NCBI RefSeq assembly: GCF_019578655.1
Contig: NC_063261.1
Coordinates: forward strand, 13,816,216-13,880,215
DNA length: 64,000 nt
Source: Ricinus communis
Lineage: Eukaryota > Streptophyta > Magnoliopsida > Malpighiales > Euphorbiaceae
Direction: 5' to 3'
Under the pieces are notes generated by a model. It did no database searches. It had not been told where the DNA came from and saw nothing but the letters and a program-made list of their open reading frames with translations. A program made the position numbers and the translations under genes. Shown in pieces: positions 50,382-61,413 of this stretch (position 1 is the stretch's first letter; every line of letters starts with the position of its first letter).

Positions 50382-51170
50382 TTTTGGGCCTATCCTTTAC
50401 TCTTCTTTGATCTATATCGACGACATCCTTCTATTTTCGGAAGCAGAGAGGACACTTCCTTGCCATCATCCAAAAATATGGCATTATGCTATCCGAAAGA
50501 AGAGCTTTATTGGCCAACGAGAAATTGAATTTCTTGGAATGCATTTCAAGAATGGCCGATACATATGGTCCCCACTGACAAAGGAACTTGATAATTTCGG
50601 GAAGAAAATTTATCAAAGAAACAAATTCAACAGTTCCTTGGAATCACGAATTATGTTCGAGAGGCCATTCCACACTGTCTAGTTACACGTGCCACCTCTC
50701 AAAGATGCTCGAAAAGAACCCCCCTCCATGGGGAGCTGAACAAACAATTTGTCAAAATTAAAAGAGCCGGCCCACAATCCGCCACCTCTTACAATCCCGT
50801 CAGTGAGAACTTATTCTCCAAACGGATGCATCCTGACTATGCATGGGGGCCATCCTCCTAGAAAAGCTCCACGACAAAGAACAACGTGTGGATATGCATC
50901 GGGTCGATTTTCCTCTTGGAAAAACATTATCACACAACCTACAAGGAAATTCGCGTCAATGCACGGGATAAAAAGTTTGAATTCTTCCCGATTGACACTT
51001 CCGGTTCGGATGGACAACTCTTCCTTCCCAAGATTCTTGAATCCAACCGAAGACCTTGCCGAGCCCCAACTATTGCGATTAAAATCATGGTTCGAGGTAT
51101 GACTTTAAGGTTGAGCATATAAAAGGGATAAGAAACCTAATCCCGGATTTCTTATCCGGACTTTCTAAGC
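50382..51170 (+). pseudogene. reverse transcriptase end and RNase H, piece A
   Basis: Starts mid-domain with GPILYSSLIYIDDILLF-like sequence containing YIDD, then a deletion of about 20 bases relative to the other copies near 50443. RNase H follows in three frames, including CGYASG and FPIDTSGSD-like fragments. Compared with piece C it has many small indels, several of which turn CAG or CTG into CG. Confidence 0.82.
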
Positions 51171-52028
51171 CTCAGAATCAGCCTATAGTTCTTCTCACCT
51201 CTACAATAAATCTTCCCATAATCTTTATGGCCTCCTCATCCTTCAGATCCAACCTGCAACCTCCTTCACCACCAGACCTTCCCAACAACCTTACAACCAA
51301 ACAAGTCACAGACTTTGCCAGAAACATGATGTTCCATTATTTGGCAACTTTTCAACAAATCTTCTCACTCCCAATCCAACCCAACTTCTTCTTTCCAGAC
51401 TACCCTTGGTGTTTGATTTACCACTTATCTCCCCGAACATCCAAAGCATGAAAGTGAGTTATGGTTTCTATGGTGCCTATCTACAGTCTGTCATCATGCT
51501 ATAGAGGTGCCTATTATGAATCTCTTACACTTCTTTAATAATGAAGCTAACTCGGGGTCTTATCCATGGAGATTCCTTACCTGGTTTAAGACTCCATACC
51601 AATGGACAGGAGATCTCCTTAAACTTATTCATGGGCACCAGTTATTCTCAGACAATAATTCCAGAGCTTCGGAATACCATGCTATTTTCATATTACAGGC
51701 CCTATCTCCGACTATCGGGAAGACACCTATGCAACTCAAAATATCTGTCACTATTGGAGAACGCTTGATAGTCCTTTACATCTTGCTCCTCCACCAATCA
51801 CAGAAGAACTAAAACGGGCCCTGCAGTACAGGAATGAATTAAGGACAGCTAATGTGTCTGCACCATTAGTCTGCACCTTCAATGGACATCAATCAACTGA
51901 ACAATCCATAGAACATTTCTGTTTCTCTGATCTTCCAACTCCTCCTGGATGACCCTACCTTAACCAGTGAAGCCCTCATGCAAGACTCCCGACCAATGGA
52001 TGATGACTCATATGATGACGTCTTCTGA
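51171..52028 (+). pseudogene. viral C-terminal domain, piece A
   Basis: Conserved blocks as in locus 1: NLTTKQVTDFARNMMFHYL, DYPWCLIYHL, MNLLHFFNNEANSGSYPWRF, DNNSRASEYHAIF, and an acidic end with ALMQDSRPMDDDS before a stop at 52026. Frames change at about 51440, 51600 and 51700. The function is unknown. Confidence 0.7.
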
Positions 52029-52084
52029 CCACATACGACTGTCGGCCACACTTTTATATTATTGTTTGTCCTTATTATGTAAGT

Positions 52085-52268
52085 GAAGTGTATTATTAGT
52101 CTCAGTAGGATGTCCACTAACCTTTGTTTGATAGTGCTGTATTATTAGTCTCAGTGGGATGTCCACTTTGTTTGATAGTGCTGTATTATTAGTCTTAGTG
52201 GGATATCCACTAACTTTTGTTTGATAGTGCTGTATTATTAATCTTAGTGGGATACCCACTAACCTTTG
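52085..52268 (+). repeat. four 48-bp promoter repeats, piece A
   Basis: The unit GTATTATTAGTCTCAGT plus GGATGTCCACTAACCTTTG and TTTGATAGTGCT occurs four times with small changes. Piece C has three (about 54893-55016). The repeats lie just upstream of the TATA box. Confidence 0.85.
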
Positions 52269-52290
52269 TACATTTTCTACCGACTCTCCA

Positions 52291-52302
52291 CTCTATATAA
52301 GG
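52291..52302 (+). promoter_or_regulatory. viral promoter TATA box, piece A
   Basis: CTCTATATAAGG, 3' of the promoter repeats and about 190 bp before the terminal repeat. It is close to the classic caulimovirid TATATAAGG box. The inverted copy is at 54851-54862. Confidence 0.75.
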
Positions 52303-52493
52303 AGAAGTCTTTGATAATAAGAAGAAAAGCAACTTTTCCTCTAAATAAGTCTCTTTAAAACTCTCTCTACACTCTCTTATGGCTTTCTAACTTTCTCATT
52401 TCTCTTCTCTTGATCCAATGGCAATGTTCTAATAGTTGCTACGATCTGTTTATGGTGTAATCCAAAAGAGCTAACTCAGCTAATTTAAAGATC

Positions 52494-52606
52494 CAAAAGA
52501 GTAGAAAGACCCCATGGCAAGAGGCCGCTTGTGTCTTAACTTGAGGATCTGTCCATGCTTTGAGTTTACAGCATGAGGATTATGCCATGAACAGCTCTCG
52601 GCTCCC
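52494..52606 (+). repeat. viral terminal repeat, piece A, and junction to piece B
   Basis: From aagagtagaaagacccc to agcatgaggatt this is the terminal repeat of locus 2 (about 85 bp, also at the 5' end of piece C, 61329-61413, and inverted at 54575-54661). It continues for about 30 bp to GGCTCCC at 52606, where plus-strand virus joins minus-strand virus. Confidence 0.8.
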
Positions 52607-54547
52607 CTTTGAGAAGGATGTCGTCGATATAGATCAAAGAAGAGTAAAGGATAGGCCCAAAAATCTCAATCATTGTCTTCTGGAATTGAGATGGGGCCGT
52701 CTTGAGCCCAAAAGGCATAACAGTCCACTGGTATTGGGCATTAGGGATACAAAACGCAGTTTTGTATCTCTCTGTGGGCTGGATACCGAGTTGCCAAAAG
52801 CCTGCCTTTAGGTCAAATTTGGAATAGTACTGGGCCTTTTGGATGTGGACCTTGAGATTTGAGATTCGAGGGAGAGGGAATTTGTTGTCTTGAAGGAAAT
52901 GGTTTAAAGGTTTGTAGTCTATGACAAGCCTCTTTTTTCCTCGGATTCTTTCAGACCTTTTCTCCACATAAAAGGCTTGGCAAGCCCATTGTGAAGTAGT
53001 GGGCTCAATTAAACCCTGCTGTAACAGTGTCAGGCATTCTGATCGGGCAAGGGCTAGGTCTGTGGGAGACATTCCCATGTGTGTGGCTTTAGTAGGGTTA
53101 ATGTCTTCATTAAGTTTGAAGGGGAGGCTGATATAGAATTGTGGATTTTTCCACAGAGGAAGAGGATGTTGGAAATGTGAATGGGATTCTGGACAGAACT
53201 GAAGGAATTTTTCTGTGTATGAAAGGAATGGAGGAATAGTATTCGTCACAGAAAACAGATTTGAAGTTTCAGTGTATGACCTAAACTGTCTTTTGAACTT
53301 TATACCAGTTGGAAGGATTTGGAGCTTTTGAGCTTGGTGATAAACATCAAATCCTATCAGAATATCCTTGCTTGGAAGATCTGAACCAATGATGTGTGTC
53401 CACACAACGCAATCAGGAAAGAACTGAATTCCGATCTTCTGTCTTGTGATCAGAGTAGTTTTGAAGGTTTGACCATTGGCTGCCCTGAAGAACTGATCAT
53501 GGGGCTTCCAATACTCTGATGGGAGAACCATTGGGTTCATCATGCTTCTTTGAGCTCCAGTGTCAAAGAAAGCTATTACTGGAACAGGCTTGGAGTATTT
53601 TGAGGACAGTATCTGTATGGGAATATATGGGACTGGAGGAGGTTTTATAGTAAATTGAAAAGTTTCAGGAGGTGGAGGAGAAACAAAGAAAGAAGATAAT
53701 AGGGTTGGAGAAAGAGGATATTGTATTGCATCTTCCAGAATATCCTTCTGACTTTCTTCATGCAGACCAATCATCAGGATTGGTATTTCACTATCATCCG
53801 AATCAAGAAGATTCTTGTGAAGACTACGTGGAGTCCGAGAACTCCATTCTAACCCAAATAAGCTTTCTGGGGTAAGATCTTCTTGCTCTGAAAGTAGGGA
53901 TTCTATTTCTTCTTCGAAAGAGTCTGCAAGAGATAAGGACATGCTAACTTGTTGTATCATCCTTGCTGACTTTTCTGGATTCCTGGGACAATTTTTCGCA
54001 TAATGTCCCTTCCTTTTGCAGATGAAACATCTATCAGACTTGTACCCCTGGTTCCGTTTTTTACGGAAGTATTTAAATCTCTTTGGGTTCTTTTCCCTGA
54101 ACTTCTTGTTGCTGCGCGTGTATTTCTGGAAATGATGTCCAGATTTCTTCTTGTGATTTGTACAGACGCAGTTGGTGGCTTTGCACTTGATCTTTAGGTG
54201 GTTTTTGTTGCAAGCCTTTTGGACAATCAAGTCCCTTTGAGACAACCTTTTGAATAATTCCTGTTGATCACACAGTCTCTTAATGGAAGAGAGTGTGAAT
54301 TGCCAGATTTCTCCAAGTGTAATAGAGGTGACTGGTCTTTTTGTAGCCGCAATCATATTGTTAACCTCAGGTTGTATCTCATCTGGTAGAGAGGTGATGA
54401 AGGTATACTTTAGTGTATCATCACCATCATGTCCTCCAATGACATAGTAGAGCTTGGACATAGCCGAATAATGCTTTTCCAGATCCTTCATCTTGAATGA
54501 ACAGCATTTTCGATCAAAGAACTCTTGTTTCTGCTGTCTTATGACAA
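52607..54547 (-). pseudogene. piece B: coat end, protease and reverse transcriptase, chimeric end
   Basis: A long open stretch (54491-52566, 641 codons) with an intact zinc knuckle CFICKRKGHYAKNC at about 54033-53988, the acidic EEEIESLLSEQ tail, an intact protease site FFDTGAQRSMMNP near 53570, and reverse transcriptase from LLQQGLIEPTTSQW through KKRLVIDYKPLN to the catalytic YIDDILL at about 52620. Immediately after YIDDILL the frame crosses the rearrangement and ends in residues that are not viral protein but antisense terminal-repeat sequence. The fingers and palm are present; thumb and RNase H are missing. Confidence 0.88.
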
Positions 54548-55075
54548 GGGAGCCGAGAGCTGTTCATGGCATAATCCTCATGCTGTAAACTCAAAGCATG
54601 GACAGATCCTCAAGTTAAGACACAAGCGGCCTCTTGCCATGGGGTCTTTCTACTCTTTTGGATCTTTAAATTAGCTGAGTTAGCTCTTTTGGATTACACC
54701 ATAAACAGATCGTAGCAACTATTAGAACATTGCCATTGGATCAAGAGAAGAGAAATGAGAAAGTTAGAAAGCCATAAGAGAGTGTAGAGAGAGTTTTAAA
54801 GAGACTTATTTAGAGGAAAAGTTGCTCTCTTCTTATTATCAAAGACTTCTCCTTATATAGAGTGGAGAGTCGGTAGAAAATGTACAAAGGTTAGTGGGTA
54901 TCCCACTAAGATTAATAATACAGCACTATCAAACAAAAGTTAGTGGATATCCCACTAAGACTAATAATACAGCACTATCAAACAAAGTGGACATCCCACT
55001 GAGACTAATAATACACTTCACTTACATAATAAGGACAAACAATAATATAAAAGAGTGGCCGACAGTCGTATGTGG
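54548..55075 (-). promoter_or_regulatory. viral 3' non-coding region and promoter, piece C
   Basis: On the minus strand, after the last stop near 55076, come three 48-bp promoter repeats (55016-54893), the TATA box CTCTATATAAGG (54862-54851), an A-rich stretch with ATAATAAGAAG, the terminal repeat (54661-54575) and a 27-bp tail to the junction at 54548. It is the inverted partner of 52029-52606. Confidence 0.75.
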
Positions 55076-55980
55076 TCAGAAGACGTCATCATATGAGTCA
55101 TCATCCATTGGCTGGGAGTCTTGCATGAGGGCTTCTTGCTGCGTCCTGGTTAAGGTAGGGTCATCCAGAGGAGTTGGAAGATCAGAGAAACAGAAATGTT
55201 CTATGGATTGTTCAGTTGATTGATGTCCATTGAAGGTGCAGACTAATGGTGCAGACACATTCATCCTTAATTCATTCTATCTTGCGGGGCCCGTTTTAGT
55301 TCTTCTGTGATTGGTGGAGGAGCAAGATGTAAAGGACTATCAAGCGTTCTCCAATAGTGACAGATATTTTGAGTTGCATAGGTGTCTTCTGATAGTCGGA
55401 GATAGGGCCTGTGTAATATGAAAATAGCATGGTATTCCGAAGCTCTGGAATTATTGTCTGAGAATAACTGGTGCCCATGAATAAGTTTAAGGAGATCTCC
55501 ACATCCATTGGTATGGAGTCTTAAACCGGGTAAGGAATCTCCATGGATAAGACCCCGAGTTAGCTTCATTATTAAAGAAGTGTAAGAGATTCATAATAGG
55601 CACCTCTATAGCATGATGACAGACTGTAGATAGGCACCATAGAAACCATAACTCACTTTCATGCTTTGGATGTTCAGGAGATAAGTGGTAAATCAAACAC
55701 CAAGGGTAGTCTGGAAAGAAGAAGTTGGGTTGGATTGGGAGTGAGAAGATTTGTTGAAAAGTTGCCAAATAATGGAACATCATGTTTCTGGCAAAGTCTG
55801 TGACTTGTTTGGTTGTAAGGTTGTTGGGAAGGTCTGGTGGTGAAGGAGGTTGCAGGTTGGATCTGAAGGATGAGGAGGCCATAAAGATTATGGGAAGATT
55901 TATTGTAGAGGTGAGAAGAACTATAGGCTGATTCTGAGGCTTAGAAAGTCTGGATAAGAAATCCGGGATTAGGTTTCTTA
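55076..55980 (-). pseudogene. viral C-terminal domain, piece C
   Basis: Continuous with RNase H, as in locus 1. Blocks are SLFRSNL-like start, NLTTKQVTDFARNMMFHYL, FFPDYPWCLIYHLSPEHPK, CHHAIEVPIMNLLHFF, and, after frame changes near 55500 and 55264, an acidic end DDDSYDDVF. This copy keeps the longest open version (to 55487). Confidence 0.7.
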
Positions 55981-57504
55981 TCCCTTTTATATGCTCAACC
56001 TTAAAGTCATACCTGCTGAACCATGATTTTAATCGCAATAGTTGGGGCTCAGGCAAGGTCTTCTGGTTGGATTCAAGAATCTTGGGGAAGGAAGAGTTGT
56101 CCATCCGAACCGGAAGTCTTTGTCAATCGGGAAGAATTCAAACTTTTTATCCCGTACTTGTGCGAATTTCCTTGTAGGTTGTGTGATAATGTTTTTCCGA
56201 AGAGGAAAACTGACCCGATGCATATCCACACAGTTGTTCTTTGTCGTGGAGCTTTTCTAGGAGGATGGCCCCCCATGCATAGTCAGATGCATCTGTTTGG
56301 AGAATAAGTTCTCCTGCTGACGGGATTGTAAGAGGTGGCGGATTGTGGGCCGGCCTCTTTTAATTTTTGTGTTGTTTGTTCAAGCTCCCCATGGAGGGGG
56401 GTTCTTTTTGAGCATCTTTGAGAGGTGGCACGTGTAACTAGACAGGTGTGGAATGGCCTCTCGAACATAATTCAGGATTCCAAGGAACTGTTGAATTTGT
56501 TTCTTTGATAAATTTTCTTAGGAAAATTATCAAGTTCCTTTGTCAGTGGGGACCATATGTGTCTTGGCCATTCTTGAAATGCATTCCAAGAAATTCAATT
56601 TCTCGTTGGCCAATAAAGCTCTTCTTTTCAGATAGCATAATGCCATATTTTTGGATGATGGCAAGGAACTGTTGTAACAGTTGGTGATGGTCCTCTGCTG
56701 TTTCTGAAAATAGAAGGATGTCGTCGATATAGATCAAAGAAGAGTAAAGGATAGGCCCAAAATCTCAATCATTGTCTTCCCGGAATTGAGATGGGGCCGT
56801 CTTGAGCCCAAAAGGCATAACGATCCCGGTATTGGGCATTAGGGATACAAAACGCGAGTTTTGTATCTCTCTGTAATTTGGATACCGAGTTGCCAAAAGC
56901 CTGCCTTTAGGTCAAATTTGGAATAGTACTGGGCCTTTTGGATGTGGACCTTGAGATTTGAGATTCGAGGGAGAGGGAATTTGTTGTCTTGAAGGAAATG
57001 GTTTAAAGGTTTGTAGTCTATGACAAGCCTCTTTTTTCCTCGGATTCTTTCAGACCTTTTCTCCACATAAAAGGCTTGGCAAGCCCATTGTGAAGTAGTG
57101 GGCTCAATTAAACCCTGCTGTAACAGTGTCAGGCATTCTGATCGGGCAAGGGCTAGGTCTGTGGGAGACATTCCCATGTGTGTGGCTTTAGTAGGGTTAA
57201 TGTCTTCATTAAGTTTGAAGGGGAGGCTGATATAGAATTGTGGATTTTTCCACAGAGGAAGAGGATGTTGGAAATGTGAATGGGATTCTGGACAGAACTG
57301 AAGGAATTTTTCTGTGTATGAAAGGAATGGAGGAATAGTATTCGTCACAGAAAACAGATTTGAAGTTTCAGTGTATGACCTAAACTGTCTTTTGAACTTT
57401 ATACCAGTTGGAAGGATTTGGAGCTTTTGAGCTTGGTGATAAACATCAAATCCTATCAGAATATCCTTGCTTGGAAGATCTGAACCAATGATGTGTGTCC
57501 ACAC
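55981..57504 (-). pseudogene. reverse transcriptase and RNase H, piece C
   Basis: Reading leftwards: LPSKDILIGFDVYHQAQ (end of protease), the polymerase from MGMSPTDLALARSECL to FDLKAGFWQLGIQ (57504-56860), a damaged segment at about 56865-56745, YIDDILLFSETAEDHHQ (56737-56680) and the thumb to about 56520. RNase H (56400-55985) is broken in several frames; FRFGWTTL and KSWFSRYDFKVEHIKG can be followed. The damage around 56820-56860 coincides with CAG and CTG to CG differences from piece B. Confidence 0.85.
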
Positions 57505-58643
57505 AACGCAATCGAGAAAGAAGCGAATTCGATCTTGTCTTGTGATCGAGTAGTTTTGAAGGTTTGACCATTGGCCGCCTGAAGAAATCGATCATGGGGC
57601 TTCCAATACTCGATGGGAGAACCATTGGGTTCATCATGCTTCTTTGAGCTCCAGTGTCAAAGAAAGCTATTACTGGAACAGGCTTGGAGTATTTTGAGGA
57701 CAGTATCTGTATGGGAATATATGGGACTGGAGGAGGTTTTATAGTAAATTGAAAAGTTTCAGGAGGTGGAGGAGAAACAAAGAAAGAAGATAATAGGGTT
57801 GGAGAAAGAGGATATTGTATTGCATCTTCCAGAATATCCTTCTGACTTTCTTCATGCAGACCAATCATCAGGATTGGTATTTCACTATCATCTGAATCCG
57901 AAGAAGATTCTTGTGAAGACTCTGTGGAGTCTGAGAACTCCATTTCTAACCCAAATAAGCTTTCTGGGGTAAGATCTTCTTGCTCCGAAAGTAGGGATTC
58001 TATTTCTTCTTCGAAAGAGTCTGCAAGAGATAAGGACATGCTAACTTGTTGTATCATCCTTGCTGACTTTTCTGGATTCCTGGGACAATTTTTCGCATAA
58101 TGTCCCTTCCTTTTGCAGATGAAACATCTATCAGACTTGTACCCCTGGTTCCGTTTTTTACGGAAGTATTTAAACCTCTTTGGGTTCTTTTCCTTGAACT
58201 TCTTGTTGCTGCGCGTGTATTTCTGGAAATGATGTCCAGATTTCTTCTTGTGATTTGTACAGACGCAGTTGGTGGCTTTGCACTTGATCTTTAGGTGGTT
58301 TTTGTTGCAAGCCTTTTGGACAATCAAGTCCCTTTGAGACAACCTTTTGAATAATTCCTGTTGATCACACAGTCTCTTAATGGAAGAGAGTGTGAATTGC
58401 CAGATTTCTCCAAGTGTAATAGAGGTGACTGGTCTTTTTGTAGCCGCAATCATATTGTTAACCTCAGGTTGTATCTCATCTGGTAGAGAGGTGATGAAGG
58501 TATACTTTAGTGTATCATCACCATCATGTCCTCCAATGACATAGTAGAGCTTGGACATAGCCGAATAATGCTTTTCCGGATCCTTCATCTTGAATGAAGC
58601 ATTTCGATCAAAGAACTCTTGTTTCTAGCTGTCTTATGACAAG
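57505..58643 (-). pseudogene. coat-protein C-terminal half and protease, piece C
   Basis: Open from about 58588. It contains LPDEIQPEVNNMIAATKR, a cysteine-rich basic segment (CKATNCVCTNHKKKSGHH), the zinc knuckle CFICKRKGHYAKNC near 58128-58084, the acidic tail, and protease FFDTGAQRSMMNP at about 57665. The frame is lost between 57620 and 57515, where CTG/CAG positions of piece B appear as CG. Confidence 0.85.
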
Positions 58644-59600
58644 GTCATAACTTCCAAGGCCCGGTTATGGAGGATCGTTCTGCTAGCGATGGAGTCGGTG
58701 AGTGACAAATTGAAGCCTAGTGTATTCGGTGAGACCGAAACCAATCTCTTAAGCTTAGGTAAACCTTGTGACAAATTCGGCAAGGACTTTTTTGAGTGTG
58801 GCCCTTCAAGGGTCATCCGAAGATCAATCCATGCCAAGAATTCGGAAAGCTTATCCTTCCATTTTGATGGTGGCAAGTCATCAAAAGTGAACCAAGGTCC
58901 TGTGCTAGGCCGGCTTTGGCCTTGGGTTTGGAGCTCCGGTGGGAGCAAAGAATGACCGAGCATCTTCATCTTGGGGTTCTACTACTTACGGGTGGGATCG
59001 ATGGCGAAGTGTTCATGAGAATTCGGTGATGTACGCCATCTACGAATCAGAAGAAGATTCGAATCATACTGGACTGATGAGAGATTGCTCTGGAAATTTG
59101 TCCTTAGGGGCTAGAGGAGGAGAGGATTTCTTTTCTTTGGGTTTCTGTGTTTTTTGGGTAAAGGTGAGAAAATGTGCCAAAGGGCCGATAAAGGGTTTCT
59201 TGTGGTTGTTCGGTTGTGAAAGAAAAGGGAAAGAAGAAAAGTATGAAGGAGTAATAGCCGATATGAATGTTGGAATTGCAGCAGACTGGTCTTTCCGGAG
59301 ATCATTTTCAATTTGATCTATTTGCTTCTTCAGCCGGGAAATCTCCTTTTGCTTTTGCATGAAAGAGGGGGTAATCGGTGAGGTATCCGGAGTTCTTTGT
59401 CCAGGAGCTTGATACTTTCTTTGTCAAGGATGAGTATGATTGCAAGACTTCTTGTGAAAAAGTATCCAGCTTGTGATCCATGTTTTGAACCAAGTGCAGG
59501 GCTTGATCCAATTTGCCATCTATCTTCTTCAAGTAAGTGTTTTGGACAATAGAATTAGATGTCGCGATTGAGAACTTCTTGAGGGGGTGTCGGCCGGTTC
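58644..59600 (-). pseudogene. coat-protein N-terminal half, piece C
   Basis: Fragmentary frames. GPWFTFDDLPPSKWKDKLSEF and LAWIDLRM (58905-58800) match locus 1. Around 59360-59290 an EISRLKKQIDQIENDL segment looks like a short coiled coil, and further upstream ALHLVQNMDHKLDTF (59500) fits a second helical stretch. Coiled coils of this sort occur in virion-associated parts of caulimovirids; the role here is inferred. Frames shift at least five times. Confidence 0.6.
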
Positions 59601-61237
59601 TAAGTTTCCAGAAGGTGAAATCCGTGTAGGAAGGATTTCAGATCTTTTGTTCTCTGTTTTTCCCAAGGGAGGGAAATCCTCTGGTTGTAACATGAAACAT
59701 TCTTGAACCAAGGGTTGTACTGTTGTCTGATTGTGAGAGATGAAGTAGGTCCAAAAGTTCGTGGCGTTGTTATACGTGACGTTTTGTACCTCCTGTACAA
59801 AGCGGGCCAGATGGGTTTCCGACCTATAAACCTTTGGATCCGACTCGATCTCCATTCGCAAGTTGCGGAAGGGGATTTGCCATATTCAATGTTGAGTTGT
59901 GCCATAATTTCTTTGAACTCATCATAAGAAACGTCAATGACCGTTTTTCCTTCTCTGGCAAGAAACTCAATTGCCTCGTCGAACATTGGCAGTGGCTTTT
60001 TATTCTCTTTCTGGGAACCATCTGGATCTCGATCATCTGGCTTAGGATGAATCTCCGAACAAGAAGTATCCAGAGACATCCTTTTCGGATTCTTCTGTTG
60101 ATGCTGAAAACAGGGTTCAGCATAATCCATGTCATCATGACATAGGCACTCTGGCTTGCACATTTCTGGGGCTACATCCCAGACAAAGTGTCCTCTGACT
60201 TGTGCAGCATAAATCTGGTTGCCAGATGCTTGAAAGGAGTGAATAGGGACCTTCTCCCTAGGCCGTGATACTGGTTGTATCATTGATGCTTGGAAAATTG
60301 ACGGTGCTGAGGAAGATTCCTCAGTTCTTGTAAAGATCGTCTTAACAGTCCCATCCTTTTGCTGTATAAAGAGGGGATCTGTGGCTTGAACTGGTTTTGA
60401 TTGAGATGCCTGGAGCTTCTCATAATTTGTTACCCACTCAATAGGAATTAGTTTCTGTAGATCTTCCTTTTCAAGCTGTCGAGGAGCTTGAACTATTGTA
60501 GGGGTTTGACCAGAATCAGCCATGATGTACAAAGCATCTGATGAGGCTTGGAAGCCTGGGATCTGCAGGGTTAAGTGCATGATCCTGCAATCGATAAACG
60601 ATCGATGGTGAAGAGTGTTTGAGAGAGCATTTTCAACTTGACTAGCTCCCGTGATTTGGACTTGTACTTTTAAGGCAGTGGATAGATAAGGATCACTCAA
60701 AGAGAGGTTAAAGTTTGGAAAGAAAGTCAAAACAACACTACCAGTGTTGAGTGTTGTGACTATTGTCCCAATCACTGCATGCTCGTACTTGAGGTAACGA
60801 GTGTCCAAAAGCGACATCCGTGCTGTAACAGGCAATCCCATCCTTCCATGATAGGAAAGGACAAGTCTCATGACTCGAGATGGAGATGAGAATAGCCTTA
60901 CTTCCGCCATTGTTCTATGAAAGAGGTGGGGATTTCTAAAGTAACATCGCTCTTGAGAAGTAGCGGTAAGTGAACAACGAGAAAGTGAGGAGGATTGAAC
61001 ATATTCTTTTATGGTGAGGGGTTTTTTGTGGATGATTTGGTTAAAGGTTTTTCTAACAAAGTTTTGTTTCTTGAATATGTTGTAAGGGTTGATGATTGGT
61101 ACTAGAGTATCTTCTATCTGTACGTTATCAGGAATATGGGAGATCTCAACAAGATGATCTATCTTGTTAGATATGGTTTTCTTACAAGAGGGAGATAATT
61201 GAAGGGTAGAAGTATGAGAGGTAATCTCGGTTGACAT
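59600..61237 (-). pseudogene. movement protein and linker, piece C
   Basis: The best preserved movement-protein region: ATG at 61237 (MSTEITSHTSTLQLSP) and 545 open codons. The 30K core lies at about residues 120-215: RLVLSYHGRMGLPVTARMSL, LLDTRYLKYEHAVIG, FFPNFNLSLSDPYLSTAL and KVQVQITGA. A cysteine cluster (CKPECLCHDDMD) and a GKTVIDVSYDEFKEI segment follow. The last 100 residues appear frame-shifted: another frame (59861-59529) carries MRMEIESDPKVYRSETHLAR and LQPEDFPPLGKTENK, which match locus 1. Movement proteins widen plasmodesmata for cell-to-cell spread; this one is disconnected from the rest of the polyprotein. Confidence 0.78.
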
Positions 61238-61328
61238 GGTGTTTAGGTTTTCTCTTCATATTGACAAATATACCGTTCTTATGGGACGTTTTCTCTTATA
61301 TTGATAAATATACCCCTATTTTATTTCT

Positions 61329-61413
61329 AATCCTCATGCTGTAAACTCAAAGCATGGACAGATCCTCAAGTTAAGACACAAGCGGCCTCTTGCCATGGGG
61401 TCTTTCTACTCTT
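61329..61413 (-). repeat. viral terminal repeat, 5' copy of piece C
   Basis: 85 bp, in element orientation aagagtagaaagacccc to agcatgaggatta. It marks the right edge of locus 2; beyond 61413 is AT-rich plant DNA. Between it and the ATG at 61237 lie two imperfect copies of an ATATTGAYAAATATACC-like word, but no primer site that I can recognise. Confidence 0.75.

Larger units (their letters stand above)
50338..61413. mobile_element. endogenous caulimovirid locus 2, rearranged
   Basis: At least three pieces of one virus, related to but distinct from locus 1. Piece A (50382-52606, + strand) runs from mid reverse transcriptase to just past the terminal repeat. Piece B (54547-52607, - strand) runs from coat protein to mid reverse transcriptase. 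Piece C (61413-54548, - strand) is a near full-length genome from terminal repeat to terminal repeat. A short antisense movement-protein scrap (50338-50381) precedes A. A and the end of C form an inverted repeat around B. None of the pieces keeps a full reading frame. Confidence 0.85.

Noticed and set aside
52566..61237. A complete, potentially active endogenous virus
   Set aside because: Each copy has multiple stops, frameshifts or missing parts, even allowing for possible sequencing errors at CHG sites.
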